Shown here: positions 1 to 13,000 of the stretch, one piece after another
How positions within the stretch are numbered: position 1 is the first letter of the stretch
How the letters are laid out: each line of letters starts with the position of its first letter
Source: Distichodus sexfasciatus
Taxonomy: Eukaryota; Chordata; Actinopteri; Characiformes; Distichodontidae
Assembly: GCA_032718565.1 (NCBI GenBank)
Contig: JAVGVS010000007.1
Span: 5,572,259 to 5,636,258, forward strand
DNA length: 64,000 nt
Direction of reading: 5' to 3'
The notes under the pieces: model-generated
Database searches by the model: none
The model's input: the letters and a program-made list of their open reading frames with translations, nothing else
Told to the model about the DNA's origin: nothing
Translations under genes and position numbers: made by a program

Positions 1-547
1 ATATGGAATGAATCGGACGACATATGACTGAGATATCAACATATAAAGGAGTCGGGTTTCTCCTGTCACGCCAAGTGAGAAACGGAGAAATCTGCCTTTG
101 AAGTTGACTATCGCCGTAGCACTCACAGACGCTTGGTGCGGTCGCGGCTACGTTTGTATTTACAGTAGCCTACGCTGCATTCACAGCCACACGGATAGCC
201 TACCTGCGTTAGGTTAACTGAACTCGGGAGACGAAGATGGATTCCGGAGAAATATCTTCACGCTGGTCAACCAGTGGATTTACCGTAAATATTGAAGTAG
301 AGCGGTCAAAACAGAAACTTTTAACATTCTGCTGGAATTGAATTCCTCACCTCAAGAAAGTCACGTTTTTAGGATGGAAAGGGAAAGTTTTTCAGTGAAA
401 TTTATTCACAACAGTACAGTATAGACCTTCCGTTGTTTCAAAACACTAAAAACAAAAAATACAAAATTTTACCCCACGCAACATAAACGCTCGTTTTCTC
501 AGAAACCTCCGTTGCGACAAGCGACTGGTTTTGCCGTGGAGGGTCAC
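1..547 (-). repeat. Inverted-repeat DNA element, family R1, copy 1 (cut by window edge)
   Basis: This is one of three copies of the same element in the gse1 introns; the others are at 15770-16417 and 18357-18997 in the opposite orientation. Its end at 531-547 reads GCCGTGGAGGGTCAC, the inverse of the start of the other copies (GTGACCCTCCACGGC). No long open reading frame is present, so it is non-autonomous. The end sequence resembles the abundant zebrafish repeats that begin TGTGACCCTGG and contain AAAACCAGTC; that link is from memory. The superfamily was not determined. Confidence 0.8.
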
Positions 548-1501
548 AAATATAATACACAACTAAGAAGAAGAAATAATATGTTTATACATTTACCTTC
601 ATGACATTTATCAGACACTCTTATCCATGACCTCGCGCATTATACACAAATAGCCGGTCGTTAGGCCATACATCCTAATTCCTCCGCCTCTGTAACTCTG
701 CCTCTTCTGTCCTCTCCGATGGGTTTTTTTGTGATGGTCATATCCCAGGTTCCCAGGTCCAGAATCAATGATGAGGCAAGTTCTTAAGCTGAAGCAAGGT
801 TTATCGACAGAGAGAAACATGTTCACACAACTGCAGTTACAGTTTCTCTCTCCTCCAAACTAGTTTGTTTAGTAACATCTGAGCCTTACAACATCATAAA
901 CAAGTGTTTTCGGCGACGGGAATTCTACGGTCAGAATGAACCGGGCAGTGTAATGGTCAGCTGTGCAGCCAGAGAGCTTTGTAAAAATGTTGTCTAAAGT
1001 TACATGATAATAAAATGGAAGTTATAATTATAATAATAAAATCCACGAAAAGAGGAGAATCAAGAAGAAAACGTGAATAAAACTCATGGTCTCACAGCTT
1101 CCGGCAGACCTTAGGTCATGACAACAAGAGCTGCTCGACTCCCCCTCACGGACGCCTCAATGACTACATACATTATTCTGGCTGCTTTCCGTCCCAGTCA
1201 TTCATTCTCCCGTCCTTGGGTCGAAACGGGTGTCTCTCAGACTGCCAGCGCTCTTCTGAGAAGGGCTTTTGAGCGAAACATTCCTAAAGGGAGGAGATGG
1301 TTGCCAGGCGGCAGGTTTATGTTTGTGTGTGTGTGTGTGTGTTTGAAGTGTGAAAAGCAAACCCTCGCTTATTGTGAGCCCAATTTAATCAGACAACCGT
1401 GTCATTCCCAGTATGACGGTAACAATCTCTTTCACTCTGTTCCCCCTCCTCTTTCTCCCATCCTTTTCTCTCACTGTCTGTGTCCCCCCTCCTTACAATA
1501 G
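548..1501. other. gse1 intron, no gene seen
   Basis: This is the 3' part of the intron before the first in-window gse1 exon. A short piece near 595-625 (catttatcagacactcttat) resembles the tail of a fish tRNA-derived SINE. A GT repeat lies at 1324-1343. A long pyrimidine tract (about 1440-1495) precedes the splice acceptor at 1500-1501. Open frames here do not splice in frame to anything and look like chance. Confidence 0.6.
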
Positions 1502-4500
1502 TCGGAGTCAGGCTCTCGAGGGGTCAGCAGAGACCGGTTGGGGCCCGAGACGGTTCCGGTTCAGGAGAAGGGTGGCCCCTCGGTTCCCACCCACCTTATA
1601 GGAAACCCGTACGCGTTTGGACTCCCGCCCGGCTCTGTGATGCAGGACTCACGTTTTCAGCCCCTTAAGTAAGGAAGACTCTCTCTCTATCTCTCTCTCT
1701 CTCTCTCTCTGTCTTTCCTCTCTGCTCAGTGCACACAGCTGATTACTTTACTCTTTTATGCTTCCATACAAACCCTGTCTCACTAAATCACACTAAATTC
1801 CATACAGTTGGCGGGATAAGAAGACAAGATGCTACACCGTCAGAAAGATTGAAATGAACAGAACTGCTGGAAGATTTTTTTGAGATGATTATCTAGTGCA
1901 GCTTCAGGTTTCTGAATTCGGGGACAGTCTCGCTGGAACAACTTAAAGGATCTTGCTCAGGGGCCCAATGGTGTTAGTGCTGGATATAGAGTAAAAGTCC
2001 CACGAAATCTCATTTAAGCGATTTTCGTCTAGTGGTCACCTCTGGACAAAGGTTGTGGTCGTAGGTTTACATCCAGCGTTACCACAGTTGGGTCCCTGTG
2101 TAAGACCCTCAAGCCCACATTGCTCCAAGGAGACTGTCCCTGTTATTACTGAATTCTCTTACATTTTTAAAAATTCTGTTCATTCCTTCCCCGGGGTGAG
2201 CTCATTTACGGTCCTCTTAAAAACGTGCCTACCGCATGTGGTCACGTGACTTTGTCTCATTCAATCGGCAACAACGTCTGGGTGTTTTAGAATCAATAAG
2301 GTACAGCTTTTACACTTGAGCATATTTACAGTACAAACCTTGGTAGGGAACTATGATGGCAGAAAACCAACAAAACAATAGCGAAAAGTTTGTTCCTTAA
2401 TCGTAGTCGAGGTCAGATGTGCAATTAATCGTGATACGGATTTGAGGTGATATCGCCCAGCTCTGTCGGAAATGGTTCATAGCAAAGTAGCGCCCTCATG
2501 TATAACGTGGTACAACATTTTGGCTGACTCTATTCTCTCCCCTCATCCATCTCTGTGACAGCCTGCCCAGGCAGATGCCCCATGCGGTGCCCGCCGCCGG
2601 CGTGCCGGAAGAGTACTTAAGAGGTTTCCGGCCCTATGCCACAGCCGAGGACCTCCGGATGCCCTCCCTGCCCCTGGGCCTGGACCCTGCCTCTGCCGCC
2701 GCTGCCGCCGCCGCCTACTACCACCCGGGCTACCTGCCCCACACCTCCTTCTCGCCCTACAGGTGGGAACATTTTACATGAACTACCTGAAGGCCGCGTT
2801 TATTCTAAGGGTTTGATTTATTGCATGTAGATAAATCACGAATTTTTTTTTTTTTTACCACCAGAATGGACGACCCCTTCTGTCTTTCGGCTCTAAGGTC
2901 TCCGTTTTACCCTCTGCCTGGCGCGGGTGCTCTTCCCCCCCTTCACCCCTCTGCTGTGCCCATGCACCTGCCAGGAGTGCGTTACCCGGGTGACCTTAGT
3001 CACGCCTCGCTGTCCAGTCTGCAGTCTGAGCGCCTGTCTGAAAGGTTAGCACACACACACACACTCATACACACATCTGTACACACACTCGTATATAAGC
3101 GGAAAGCACTTCTGCTGATAATAAAATGTCTTAATTGCCCTCGTTCTTCATTTTTCCTCCTCTACAGGCTCCAGATGGAGGACGAACTCCGCCTGAGAGA
3201 GCGGGAACGGGAACGGGAGCGAGAGCGAGAGAAGGAGCGGGAACGGGAGGCCGAGCGGGAGAAAGAGCGAGAGAGGGAGAGGGAACGGGAGAGGGAGCGG
3301 GAAAGAGAGAGAGAAAAAGAGCTGGAGAGGGAACGGGAGCGGGAGCGCGAAAGAGAGCGGGAGCGCGAAAGAGAGAAAGAGAGAGAGCGAGAGAGGGAGC
3401 TGGAGAGGCAGAAGGAGAGAGCAGCGCGCGAGAAAGAGTTGCAGGTGTCCAAGGCCATTGAAGGTCACTACCTGGCCGAGCTGCACGCTCTCAGGGGCCA
3501 GGCGGAGGACAGGAGCAGCGCCGTGGAGAGACTCACCCCCAACAGAGCTGGTAAGAGCTGGCCCTTGATAAATAAAACACGGGCCGAACAACAACAGCAC
3601 ACACACACACACACCTGCCGCAGAATCTCCACAGCTGCACCTAAACCCATCAGAACACAGCCGAACAGCGGCACCAGCGCTCCTCTTTAACTGGTTCAGG
3701 CTGATAAGACCCTGATAATTATAATAAATGGTGCATGATAAACGACCAAACATGAATTACTACAATAATTCAAATAATAATACAAATTGCAATAAATGCA
3801 ATAGAATAATTCTAGCTTTTCATCTAGAAACACAGTTCTGCCTCTCGACTAATTTACACCTTAAAGAGAAGTGTGGTGTTACTTTTTCTTGTCCGCAACC
3901 CAGCAGTGTCCATCTTTTTCTCTTCTTTTAATGTTTTTTTCCCCTCAGACCGCCCATTGACTAAATTTTCAAACCGCTGTCATCTTGTCAAACTGCTGAC
4001 TTGTTACTTCACTCTCTGTTACCTCATATTGAGCTTTTCATCCCATTGCGCCTCGTTTTATCCTAATTGGGGGCAGGCTGACTGCATCCCTCTCTGGAGG
4101 TCACAGTGTAGTCAGGTGAAAATGTTGTCAGATTTTTTCCATGTTTTGATATGGAAATTTTCACACAGTGACATAATTCTGGAACAATAGAAACCGATAA
4201 ATATCGGGGAAAAAAAGCATTTATCAGCAAGGTGATTCCTCTTTCCTCCTCTCCTGTTCTCTCTTTTTCAGCCTTGCTGCTTCTTCGTATTAATATTAAT
4301 TCAGCGATAATCACAACTTGTTCAGGGATTCTCTGTCTAGTTTAGTCTGTTCATCCTTTTTTACACTTTTCACCGTTTCATCCCGACTTCTTTCCAGCAC
4401 ACGTGAATTACACGTTTTCTCCAGGAAATTCCATTTCTTACTTTTTGATTTAATAATTTTTCATAAAATCTCATAACAGAATAAGAACACTAATCTTATT

Positions 4501-6739
4501 CTGCTTGTGCAGAAAGACATTCATCTGGAATTGAACTGAATATTAACTATTGATCATTTTTTGGTTAAAAAAAAAGTTGGAAAGTTATTTCGTATTTACC
4601 AACAATAATGTCAGCATCTGCACGGAGTCCAACCTTCTGATCTTTTACATCCTTTGACCCAATCTCTATGAGCCTCACGCTTGTGTTTTCTTTCCACAGA
4701 TAAAACCAAAGAGACGGTCCTCCCTGCACCTAAACCCATCCAGCCAGGCCTCCACCCTTCCCTGGGCTCCACCCACCACCCCGTGCCCACTCTGGTCTCC
4801 GCCCACGGCATGTACCACCTTGGGCACGGCGCGGCGGGACCCGGGGCGCTGACGCCGGCCATGATGCTGCAGCGCTCCAACGAGGAGGAACGCTGGCTGG
4901 CACGGCAGAGGAAGCTGCGGCAGGAGAAGGAGGACAGGCAGTATCAGGTGTCCGAGTTTCGGCAGCAGGTGCTCGAGCAGCACCTGGACATCGGCCGGCC
5001 GGGGGAGGCGGCAGAGCTGCGGAGCGAGGCACATCGGTATGGATGCCGCTGCTGATTCGTATCCTAGGAACCGCTTAATGTAGTTTATGTGCGACCCTTA
5101 GAATGAGAACGAGGCGCGTCGCTGAGTATGTTGTCACATGTAGAGGTGGGGGGGGGGAACAAAGTGCGGGGTGGGAGTTAAATTAGGTCAAAAAGGGGTC
5201 TCTGGTCTTATTGATGAGGCCAGCTGTTGTGGAGGGCTGTGGGCTGGCCTTGTGGTGTGAGGTTTTGGTTTTAATGGACCACAACCTTCTGCTAGAGTCT
5301 GAAAGTGAAAGTGAGTGATTATTCGTCATTGTGAACACACCACTGCACAGCACACAGTGCACCACAACGAACTGTGACCTCTGCATTTAACCCATCCTTG
5401 AAGGAGCAGTGGGCAGCTAACAAGCGCCCGGGGAGCAGTGCTTGGGGACGGTACCTTGCTCATGAGTAACTTGCTCAACTTTACCGGCCCTGGATTTGAA
5501 CCTGTGACCTTCTGATCACGGGGCAGACGCCTTACCGTTACGCCACCAACTGCCCAGGTGGTCTCCCATTCAGGTACTAACCAGGCCCAGCCTTGCTTAG
5601 CTTCCAAGATCAGACGAGTTTGGACATTTCAGGGTGGTGTGGCTGTAAGAGTGTGTGTCCTGGGTGAGAGGGATCGGCCGCTATCATTCTTGCCTTCTTC
5701 GGGGTTCTGGACACATACCGGTCCTGTAGGGACAGAGGCTTGCAGCCAGTCGTCTTCTCGACCGAGCAGATGATATTCTGCAGTCTCTGCTCTTCTAAAA
5801 GTCTGAAGCCTGGGCTTTTATCTGAGACATTTTCACGTCCCCATTTCCTGGTAGTCAGAGGCACGCTTTCCATCCAGCACTCACGCTCCTTTCCGTCTGA
5901 TGTTGGCTGCGCTGCGAAACGGCTGCCGGCTTGTGAGGGGAAGGGCTTCTGAGGGCTGCAGTTTAGCTGGGAAGTCTGCCGCACTCGTCTCCAAGACACC
6001 TTTACTCTTCGTCTGCTGTCATCACCGCGGGGAGGCTCTTTGAAGTCAGCGCAGGCAGGATGTGAGAGAGAGTGTGTGTGTGTGTGTGTGTGAGTGAGAG
6101 AAAGATCGTCTCCTTTTGATTTTGCTCCTGTTTGGAAGAAACAGAGGTGTCATTTTGCGAGATGGCTCGTGTTTGCGCTCCCCAGAGGATTTTGCTGTGT
6201 GAACAAACGACGGAGTAGTAGCTTGAGAAGGCGAAAACACACAAAGAAACAACTAAACGTTCGCGTTCTCGCCTGCCGACGCTCGGATCTCGGCTGCGGT
6301 CCGGCACGGAGGAGGTTAACTGCTGACAAAACGCTAATGCCGGGCTAAATCCCGAACCTTGTTCAAAGCTGACCTTTGCTTGCCGAGTAACAGTAGCTCT
6401 GTGGCCTTCGCTTTCACTGCATTAGAGGGGTCAGGTCTAATGAAGGCTTTCCGAGCTGTGTGTGTGTGTGTGTGTGTGTGTGTGCACGCACCCGGCTGAT
6501 AATTACGGAGAGCTGCAGTCGTCCCTGCCTGTGGGCCTGCAGATGTCTGATAGCCAGCTGGGCCAGAGGGGAGCGTGCTCAGATCAGATTAGCTTATTTG
6601 AGGGCTAGAGAGAGATTTAATGAGCCACACACACACACACACACAGAGAACAGCACTCTTGAGGAAAGAAGATTAGAGAGGTGTGATTTAAGTATTTTTT
6701 TGGCCAGACCTAGAACATTCTACCTGCCTACCTGTTTCT

Positions 6740-6775
<36 letters not shown>

Positions 6776-7003
6776 AGACCCTCCCCAGTCCTCGGAGGAG
6801 GAGGGAGAGGAAGATGTGCTCTAATAGCGATTCCTGCAGTGGGAGATCATCACACTTCAAAGGCCTGTGGCTAAAGCTTGCAGTCGCATCACTGTGTGGT
6901 CTGAGCACGGCAAATCCTACTGTGTGCCCACAAAGCCCCGAATGCCCAGGATTAGCCTGCTGCTGTCTCTCATCCTTACCCAGTTGTGCATGTTTATTTG
7001 CGT

Positions 7004-7034
<31 letters not shown>

Positions 7035-10000
7035 CCCATGTATTTATGGCATTGTGGGGACTTTTGTCCCCTAAAATCACTTTTATCTGTTTTTTTGGGG
7101 ACATTTGAGAGGTCCCCATGAGGAGAAATGACTTTATAGAAAATGTGCTTGTTTTATTTGAGAAACTAAAAGAGGTAAAAGATGTGCATTTGGTTACTGA
7201 GGTTAAGGTTAGGGTTAGGATTAGGTGTAGGTGTAAAATTATGTACTTTAGTCATTATGGGAGTCTATGGAAGGACCTCACAGAGATAGTAATGCATAGA
7301 CTGCGTGTGTGTGTGTGTGTGTGTCCGTCCTGTAAAGGCATGGGCCAGTTTCCGTTTTCAAGGGACACCACGGTTTGAAAAAGTCATGCTGTCGAAAAAA
7401 AAAAACCAACAATTTTCTGTCTTTATTTTCTTTTTATGACTCGTCAAAGACAGGAAGTGCTGGATTTCCTCAGGTCACGTGCAGCTTAGAGGAAAGCCTT
7501 GATTACACTGCACAGGTTTAAGGCTGATTTTTTGTGTCGGTGACAAAAGCCCTCGGTCTGTCACAACACCACTTTTTGGCAACACCAGCATTGGTTTTTC
7601 AGGGCCGAGATCGATACCGATTATTATCAGTTAACGGGGCTGATAACCGATACTTGGAACCGACATGCAAAAAAAAAAAAGTCAAAATGTTGAATTTTAC
7701 AAACACCAAGCTCAGCTGAAACTCTCCTCTTGTCGTCCTCGGGGCTTCATACTACGATGTACGCGGATGTTAGTTCGGTGTGAGTGAAGAAAATTCACTG
7801 AATGTAGCCAATCAGAGACTGCTGGCAGCGAGTCCAGAGCAAACGGCACACAGAGAAGAGACGGCAGTGGAGCCACAGTAATCAGCACCTTGTCACACAG
7901 TAATGCTTGACTTAACGGCCCGGTATCGAGGCAGAACGAGAAGGCTTTAAATAGTCTGTAAACGTAAACAAACATGCATACGGCACATCAACATCACCGA
8001 TAGAATCTCGTCTAAAAATCTCAAACAAATTCCACCTAAACATAACAATTCCAACACCAAACACAGACATAAACAAAGAACAAAAACACTGCGTAGGTCT
8101 ACGTGGAAGAAATACGGCTGTAGAACCTATACTACTATGGCTAACCACGCATACCATATATCATATGAAAGCCGAGACTCCGCAGATTACACAGACAATA
8201 TGTATTTATTTCTCATGTTCTGCTGTGTTGCATCTTCCTTTATTCTGACCCATGATGCTGATTCTGGTGTACATGTTACTGGGTCGGAATAAAGGAAGAT
8301 GCAACACAGCAGAACATGAGAAATAAATACATATTATAAATACATATCATACCGATAACCTGCAAAATGCCCACTATCGCCCCCCGATAATCGGTTGACC
8401 CTTAGTCAGTACTACAAAGTTGTAATCAAACGAGCTTGCAGACTTTGACCTAGACCAGATGAAGCAGTCGTGCTAAAAGACGTGTGTCTGACTCGAGTGA
8501 TTCAACCACTTTCAAGAATGTGTGAACAAGGCATGAAGGGCTCTTACCCAGAGTGACTTCGGTTTCATAATTACATTGACCGCCTCAAGCAACTTGGGGT
8601 TAAGGGTCTTGCTCAGGGTTCAAACCTACGACCTCTTGGTCCAGAGACGAGCATGATACCACTAGGCCACCACCACCCTCCTGTTTGAATATTTCACTTA
8701 ACATACAGTACTGTGCAGAAGTTTTAGGCAGGTGTGAAAAAATGCTGTAAACGAAGAATGCTTTCAGAAATATAAATAATGATTGTTTATTTTTGTCAAT
8801 TTACAAAATGCAAAGTGAGCGAACAAAAGCTCCTGGGAGTGATGGTATGGCTCCCACAGAGCCCTGATCTCAACATCATCGAGTGTGTCTGGGATTACAT
8901 GAAGAGACAGAAGGATGTGAGGAAGCCTACATCCACCGAAGATCTGTGGTTAGTTCTTCAAGATGTTTGGAACAACCTACCAGCCGAGTTCCTTCAAACA
9001 CTGTGTGCAAGTGTACCTAGAAGAATTGATGCTGTTTTGAAGGCAAAGGGTGGTCACACCAAATATTGATTTGATTTAGATTCCTCTTTTGTTCATTCAC
9101 TGCATTTTGTTGATTGATGAAAATAAATGATTAACACATTCTTTGTTTACAGCATTTTTTCACACCTGCCTAAAACTTTTGCACAGTACTGTATATTACA
9201 TATACAACAAATATTATTAAAGGTTGTTTAAAAATGAAATAGTTTGCATTCAGTGGAGTTGCTTTTTTACTCTGACATTTTAAAAAGCTGTAATCGCAGT
9301 GCTATGATACCCTGAGACCATGACATTTTTGCTTAAGGTTATTGTAGTGCGTCAGAGTATCTTTTATTAATATTTACCCTTCCGTTTTCTCACTCAGGCC
9401 CGTTCCGAACCACCACGAGTCCGGCAGTAGAGATCGCGAGCGAGACGTCCACTGCCACCTGGGAGCTCCTCCCCCTCTCATCTCCCCCAAGCACCAGCAC
9501 AGGGACCACGCCGCTCCCCCTCCTCCTCCTCCTGCTCCTCCTGCCCCTTCTTCTTCTCTTCCTCCCCCTCCCACAACCCTGTGGAACCCCGCCTCACTCA
9601 TCGAGACCTCATCCGATTCTCGACGCCCTCTGCACGACCCCCCAGGCCTAGGCCACTACGAGCTCAGCCGGCTCGGCCCTCATCCCGCCAAACTGGACCG
9701 CCACTACGGCTCGGAGAGGCTGGACGAGGGGCTGCGCAGGAAGGACGGCCCCATCCGACCCACCGGCTTCTCGGAGCCCGGCACATTCCTGGCAGAGCTG
9801 GAAAAGTCCACCCAGTCCTTCCTGAACCAGCAGAGGGCCACGCTGAGTCTCAGCAGCCAGTACGGGGACCTGAGCGGGACTCTGAAGAGCAGCGGGGGCC
9901 ACAAGGTCCTCCAGGGGCCACCGCAGGGGGTGCTGCAGCCGGCACGTCCCGCTCCCGACGCCATGCTGGTGTACGACGAGTTCCTGCAGCAACACCGACG

Positions 10001-13000
10001 GGCCGTCAGCAAGCTGGACCTGGAGGAGAGGAGGAGGAGGGAGGCCAGAGAGAAGGGTGAGTTCGGGAAGACACTTGTGCCGCCTTGAAAAAGTGGGCAC
10101 TGGTTCCCACCTGTTTTCTGGAGGACACCCTCTTGTAGATAATAGGGCTGGGTATCATTGCTGATTTCCTGAATCGATTCGATTCCGGTTCACAAGGTCA
10201 TGATCTGATTCAATTCTCAATTCGATTCGATTCGATATCGATCGCTTGGTTATAAAATAACTTGTTTTAAGACCGAAGTGTTGCCAAACATCGGCCTTTA
10301 GGCCAGACGGTGATTTGAGCAGAGCAGCTTCAGCCATGGGTCTGCTTGGTTTCGGTTTCGCCGGTCTCACGTTTATAGCTCTCCTTGCGCGGTCGCGAGA
10401 AGTAGTGCATAGCCGCAGGAAAATTTTTGATTCGATCCGCGAATTTTTGAATCGTTACCGTATTTTTCGAACGAGAATCGATATTGATCGGTGAATAGAT
10501 TTTTTGAACCCAGCCCTAGTAGATAAGAAGGTTTTCGAGGTCTTTGCCACACATATTCATCCTCTTTTTTCCAAACTCCACTGAAATTTACCTTAAACAT
10601 TAGGGATGCACGATAACATCGGAATCATATTGAAATCAGTCGGCATCGGACCAGTATTCACCCAGAATTTTCCACCGATATTTTATCGGTCGTCAGAAAG
10701 GTAGCACTTGTGTCAGGCATGTCCATAGTTCGAGGTTGGTTATTATACGGCCTGCGCCTTCTGTCTTAAAATGTATGCCGTTATTTTGTGCCAAAATTGT
10801 GAGCACGCAGTGCAACAAATTCTCGTCTTTTCGGCGCCCGAGTCTGCTGTAAAATCTTAAACTAACCAAACTGCGTTTGCCTCACTTAGCGAATCTGAAC
10901 TTGCACGTGGGCTGTGTCCCAGTCCACATACTACCGCACTTAATAGTATGGTAGGTAAGGTGCTCTTATCATACTTTTCTATGAGGTAGTATGCATCTCA
11001 GGTAATAGCCAGCATTGTAGCTGAACGGCTCTCGACGCACTAGGTAGTGCACATGGAGTATCACGCGCCCTGTTTGACTTGGTACACCACATAGGGCGGG
11101 AAGTGACTAAAAAGTTGTGCACTGTGATCCAAATGTTCCGCCCTCGCTGGACTCGGCTTTCACGCTCGCTTGACTTGGCGCCGCTAGAAATGTCAATTTT
11201 TTTGTGCGTGCGGTGGAACTTTGGCTAGCGAATTATTTAGTCTTCACGCGTTCAACTCTGCCTTCTTCATTTATCGGTATCGGCATCGACAGATGTAAGC
11301 GTGAAAATAACGGATATCGACGTCGGCCAATAATTCCCAAATTGTGCATCCCTATAAAACATTGTATTTCATGCAAAACTGCAGTTCAGCAGCAGTTTCT
11401 GACTGACATAAGGCCCAACCTTATGATCAACACACAGTTTCAGTCACATAGACCACTGTGGCACTGCCTTATTTGAGCTAGGGGTGTAACGATACATCAG
11501 TCTACACTGATACATTGATTCAGTGATCAACAAACCTATAGCACCGGTCCAAAATGAAATCATTGATCAGACCTGCTACATAATGCACTTTTGCGTAATG
11601 TTGAACGGGAGACGTATTTTCATTAGAAAAGTGATTGAGGTCAGGAATAAAAAGATCAAATGGTTTTAGTTGCGTTGATATGATTTGATATGAATGGCAG
11701 ACGTACATCAAATGAGAAGCTTGGCTGTTTCTTTTGTGCGTAGGTTATTATTACGAGCTGGACGACTCGTACGATGAGAGCGATGAAGAGGAAGTGAGGG
11801 CTCATCTGAGGCGAGTGGCCGATCAACCGCCCCTCAAACTGGACGACTCCACTGAGGTAGCGCACAGCAAACACTGAATAGCTCTGTTTATTAATTTAGT
11901 TGTTAAGTTAAAACATTTTTCTAGCAGGATACGAGACGCCTGTAGAATTGAAGAAAACCCAGTACGCTAATGTATGCAATCAAACAAAACGAGTGCTCCT
12001 CACTGCTCGTAGATCCTGATCTTACCTAAGACCAATTCTCAAATAAGAAAACATTGGTGAATATGAAATCCATGTGAAAATACGTAAGCACAAATTTTGA
12101 GAACGATTGGCGAATCAGGCCCCGTTTTCTCGACCAGTGCTGATGTTAAATACGAGATCTCTCTCTCTCTCGGCAGAAAGTTGAGTTTCTGCATATATTC
12201 AGCCTGACCACCGTGTCTCGGCGGGACGAACTGCTGGAGCAGAAGAGGAGGAAGCGGAGGAGGATGCTGCGTGAGCGGAGCCCCTCTCCCCCGGCCGTGG
12301 CCAGCAAGCGGCCGCCTCCGCCCCCCCTCAACACCCGCTTCACGCCCGAGGAGATGGACAGCAGCCCCGAGCTGGAGGACAAGAAACGCTTCCTTACCAT
12401 GTTCAGCCTCAACCACATCACCATGCAGCAGAGGAGAGGTGCTTAATACTCATACTCACTGTCTCACACACACACTCACTCACTCACTCTCTCTCACACG
12501 TACACAAACACACACACACACACACAGATGCTTCCTGTCATCCAGAGCTCTGAGCTTGCAGCCTGTGGCTTTTCTTTTCTCTAATCCAACCAGATTTAAC
12601 GAATGAGTTCTGCATATGGCAGGAAGCCTCCCACTCTCTCAGGAGGGGGCACTCATCTGTGTGTGTGTGTAGATATATGTGTGTGTGTGTGTAGATATAT
12701 GTGTGTGTGTGTGTATATATGTGTGTGTGTGTTTGTGTGTGCACACCCGTGCCCTCTTCTTTGTGCTAGCTGTCAGCTGTGCTGCTTTAGTTGTGTCTCC
12801 CTCCCGCTGCTGCTACTGCTGCTGTCGCCACCTACTGGCTGTCTGCTGCAGCCGCAGTAAATCTCACGCCGACGTTCTCTCTGGCTTTCTCCCTGATAGA
12901 AAATGAAAAGGTAGTGGAGCTGCTGCAAGCCATCAAACAGAAGAGCGTGACACTCGACACGATCAGGCATAACCCTTACCCACTGTGCAAGAGCCCTGCC

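Noticed and set aside
1118..1501. 127-codon frame before the first gse1 exon in the window
   Set aside because: It covers a TG microsatellite and the polypyrimidine tract of the intron and ends at the splice acceptor. Not in frame with the exon.
3148..3753. Long minus-strand open frames rich in Leu/Ser/Arg opposite a gse1 exon
   Set aside because: They arise because the sense strand is nearly pure purine. The sense frame matches GSE1 residue by residue and the minus frames run across splice sites.
6460..6765. Open frames through TG/CA repeats with Cys-Val or Thr-His runs (this and many others)
   Set aside because: Products of dinucleotide repeats read in frame; no coding signal.
7201..7222. 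Telomere-like ggttagggttagg tract
   Set aside because: Only a few units, and embedded in a common fish dispersed repeat with GTCCCC blocks; not an interstitial telomere.
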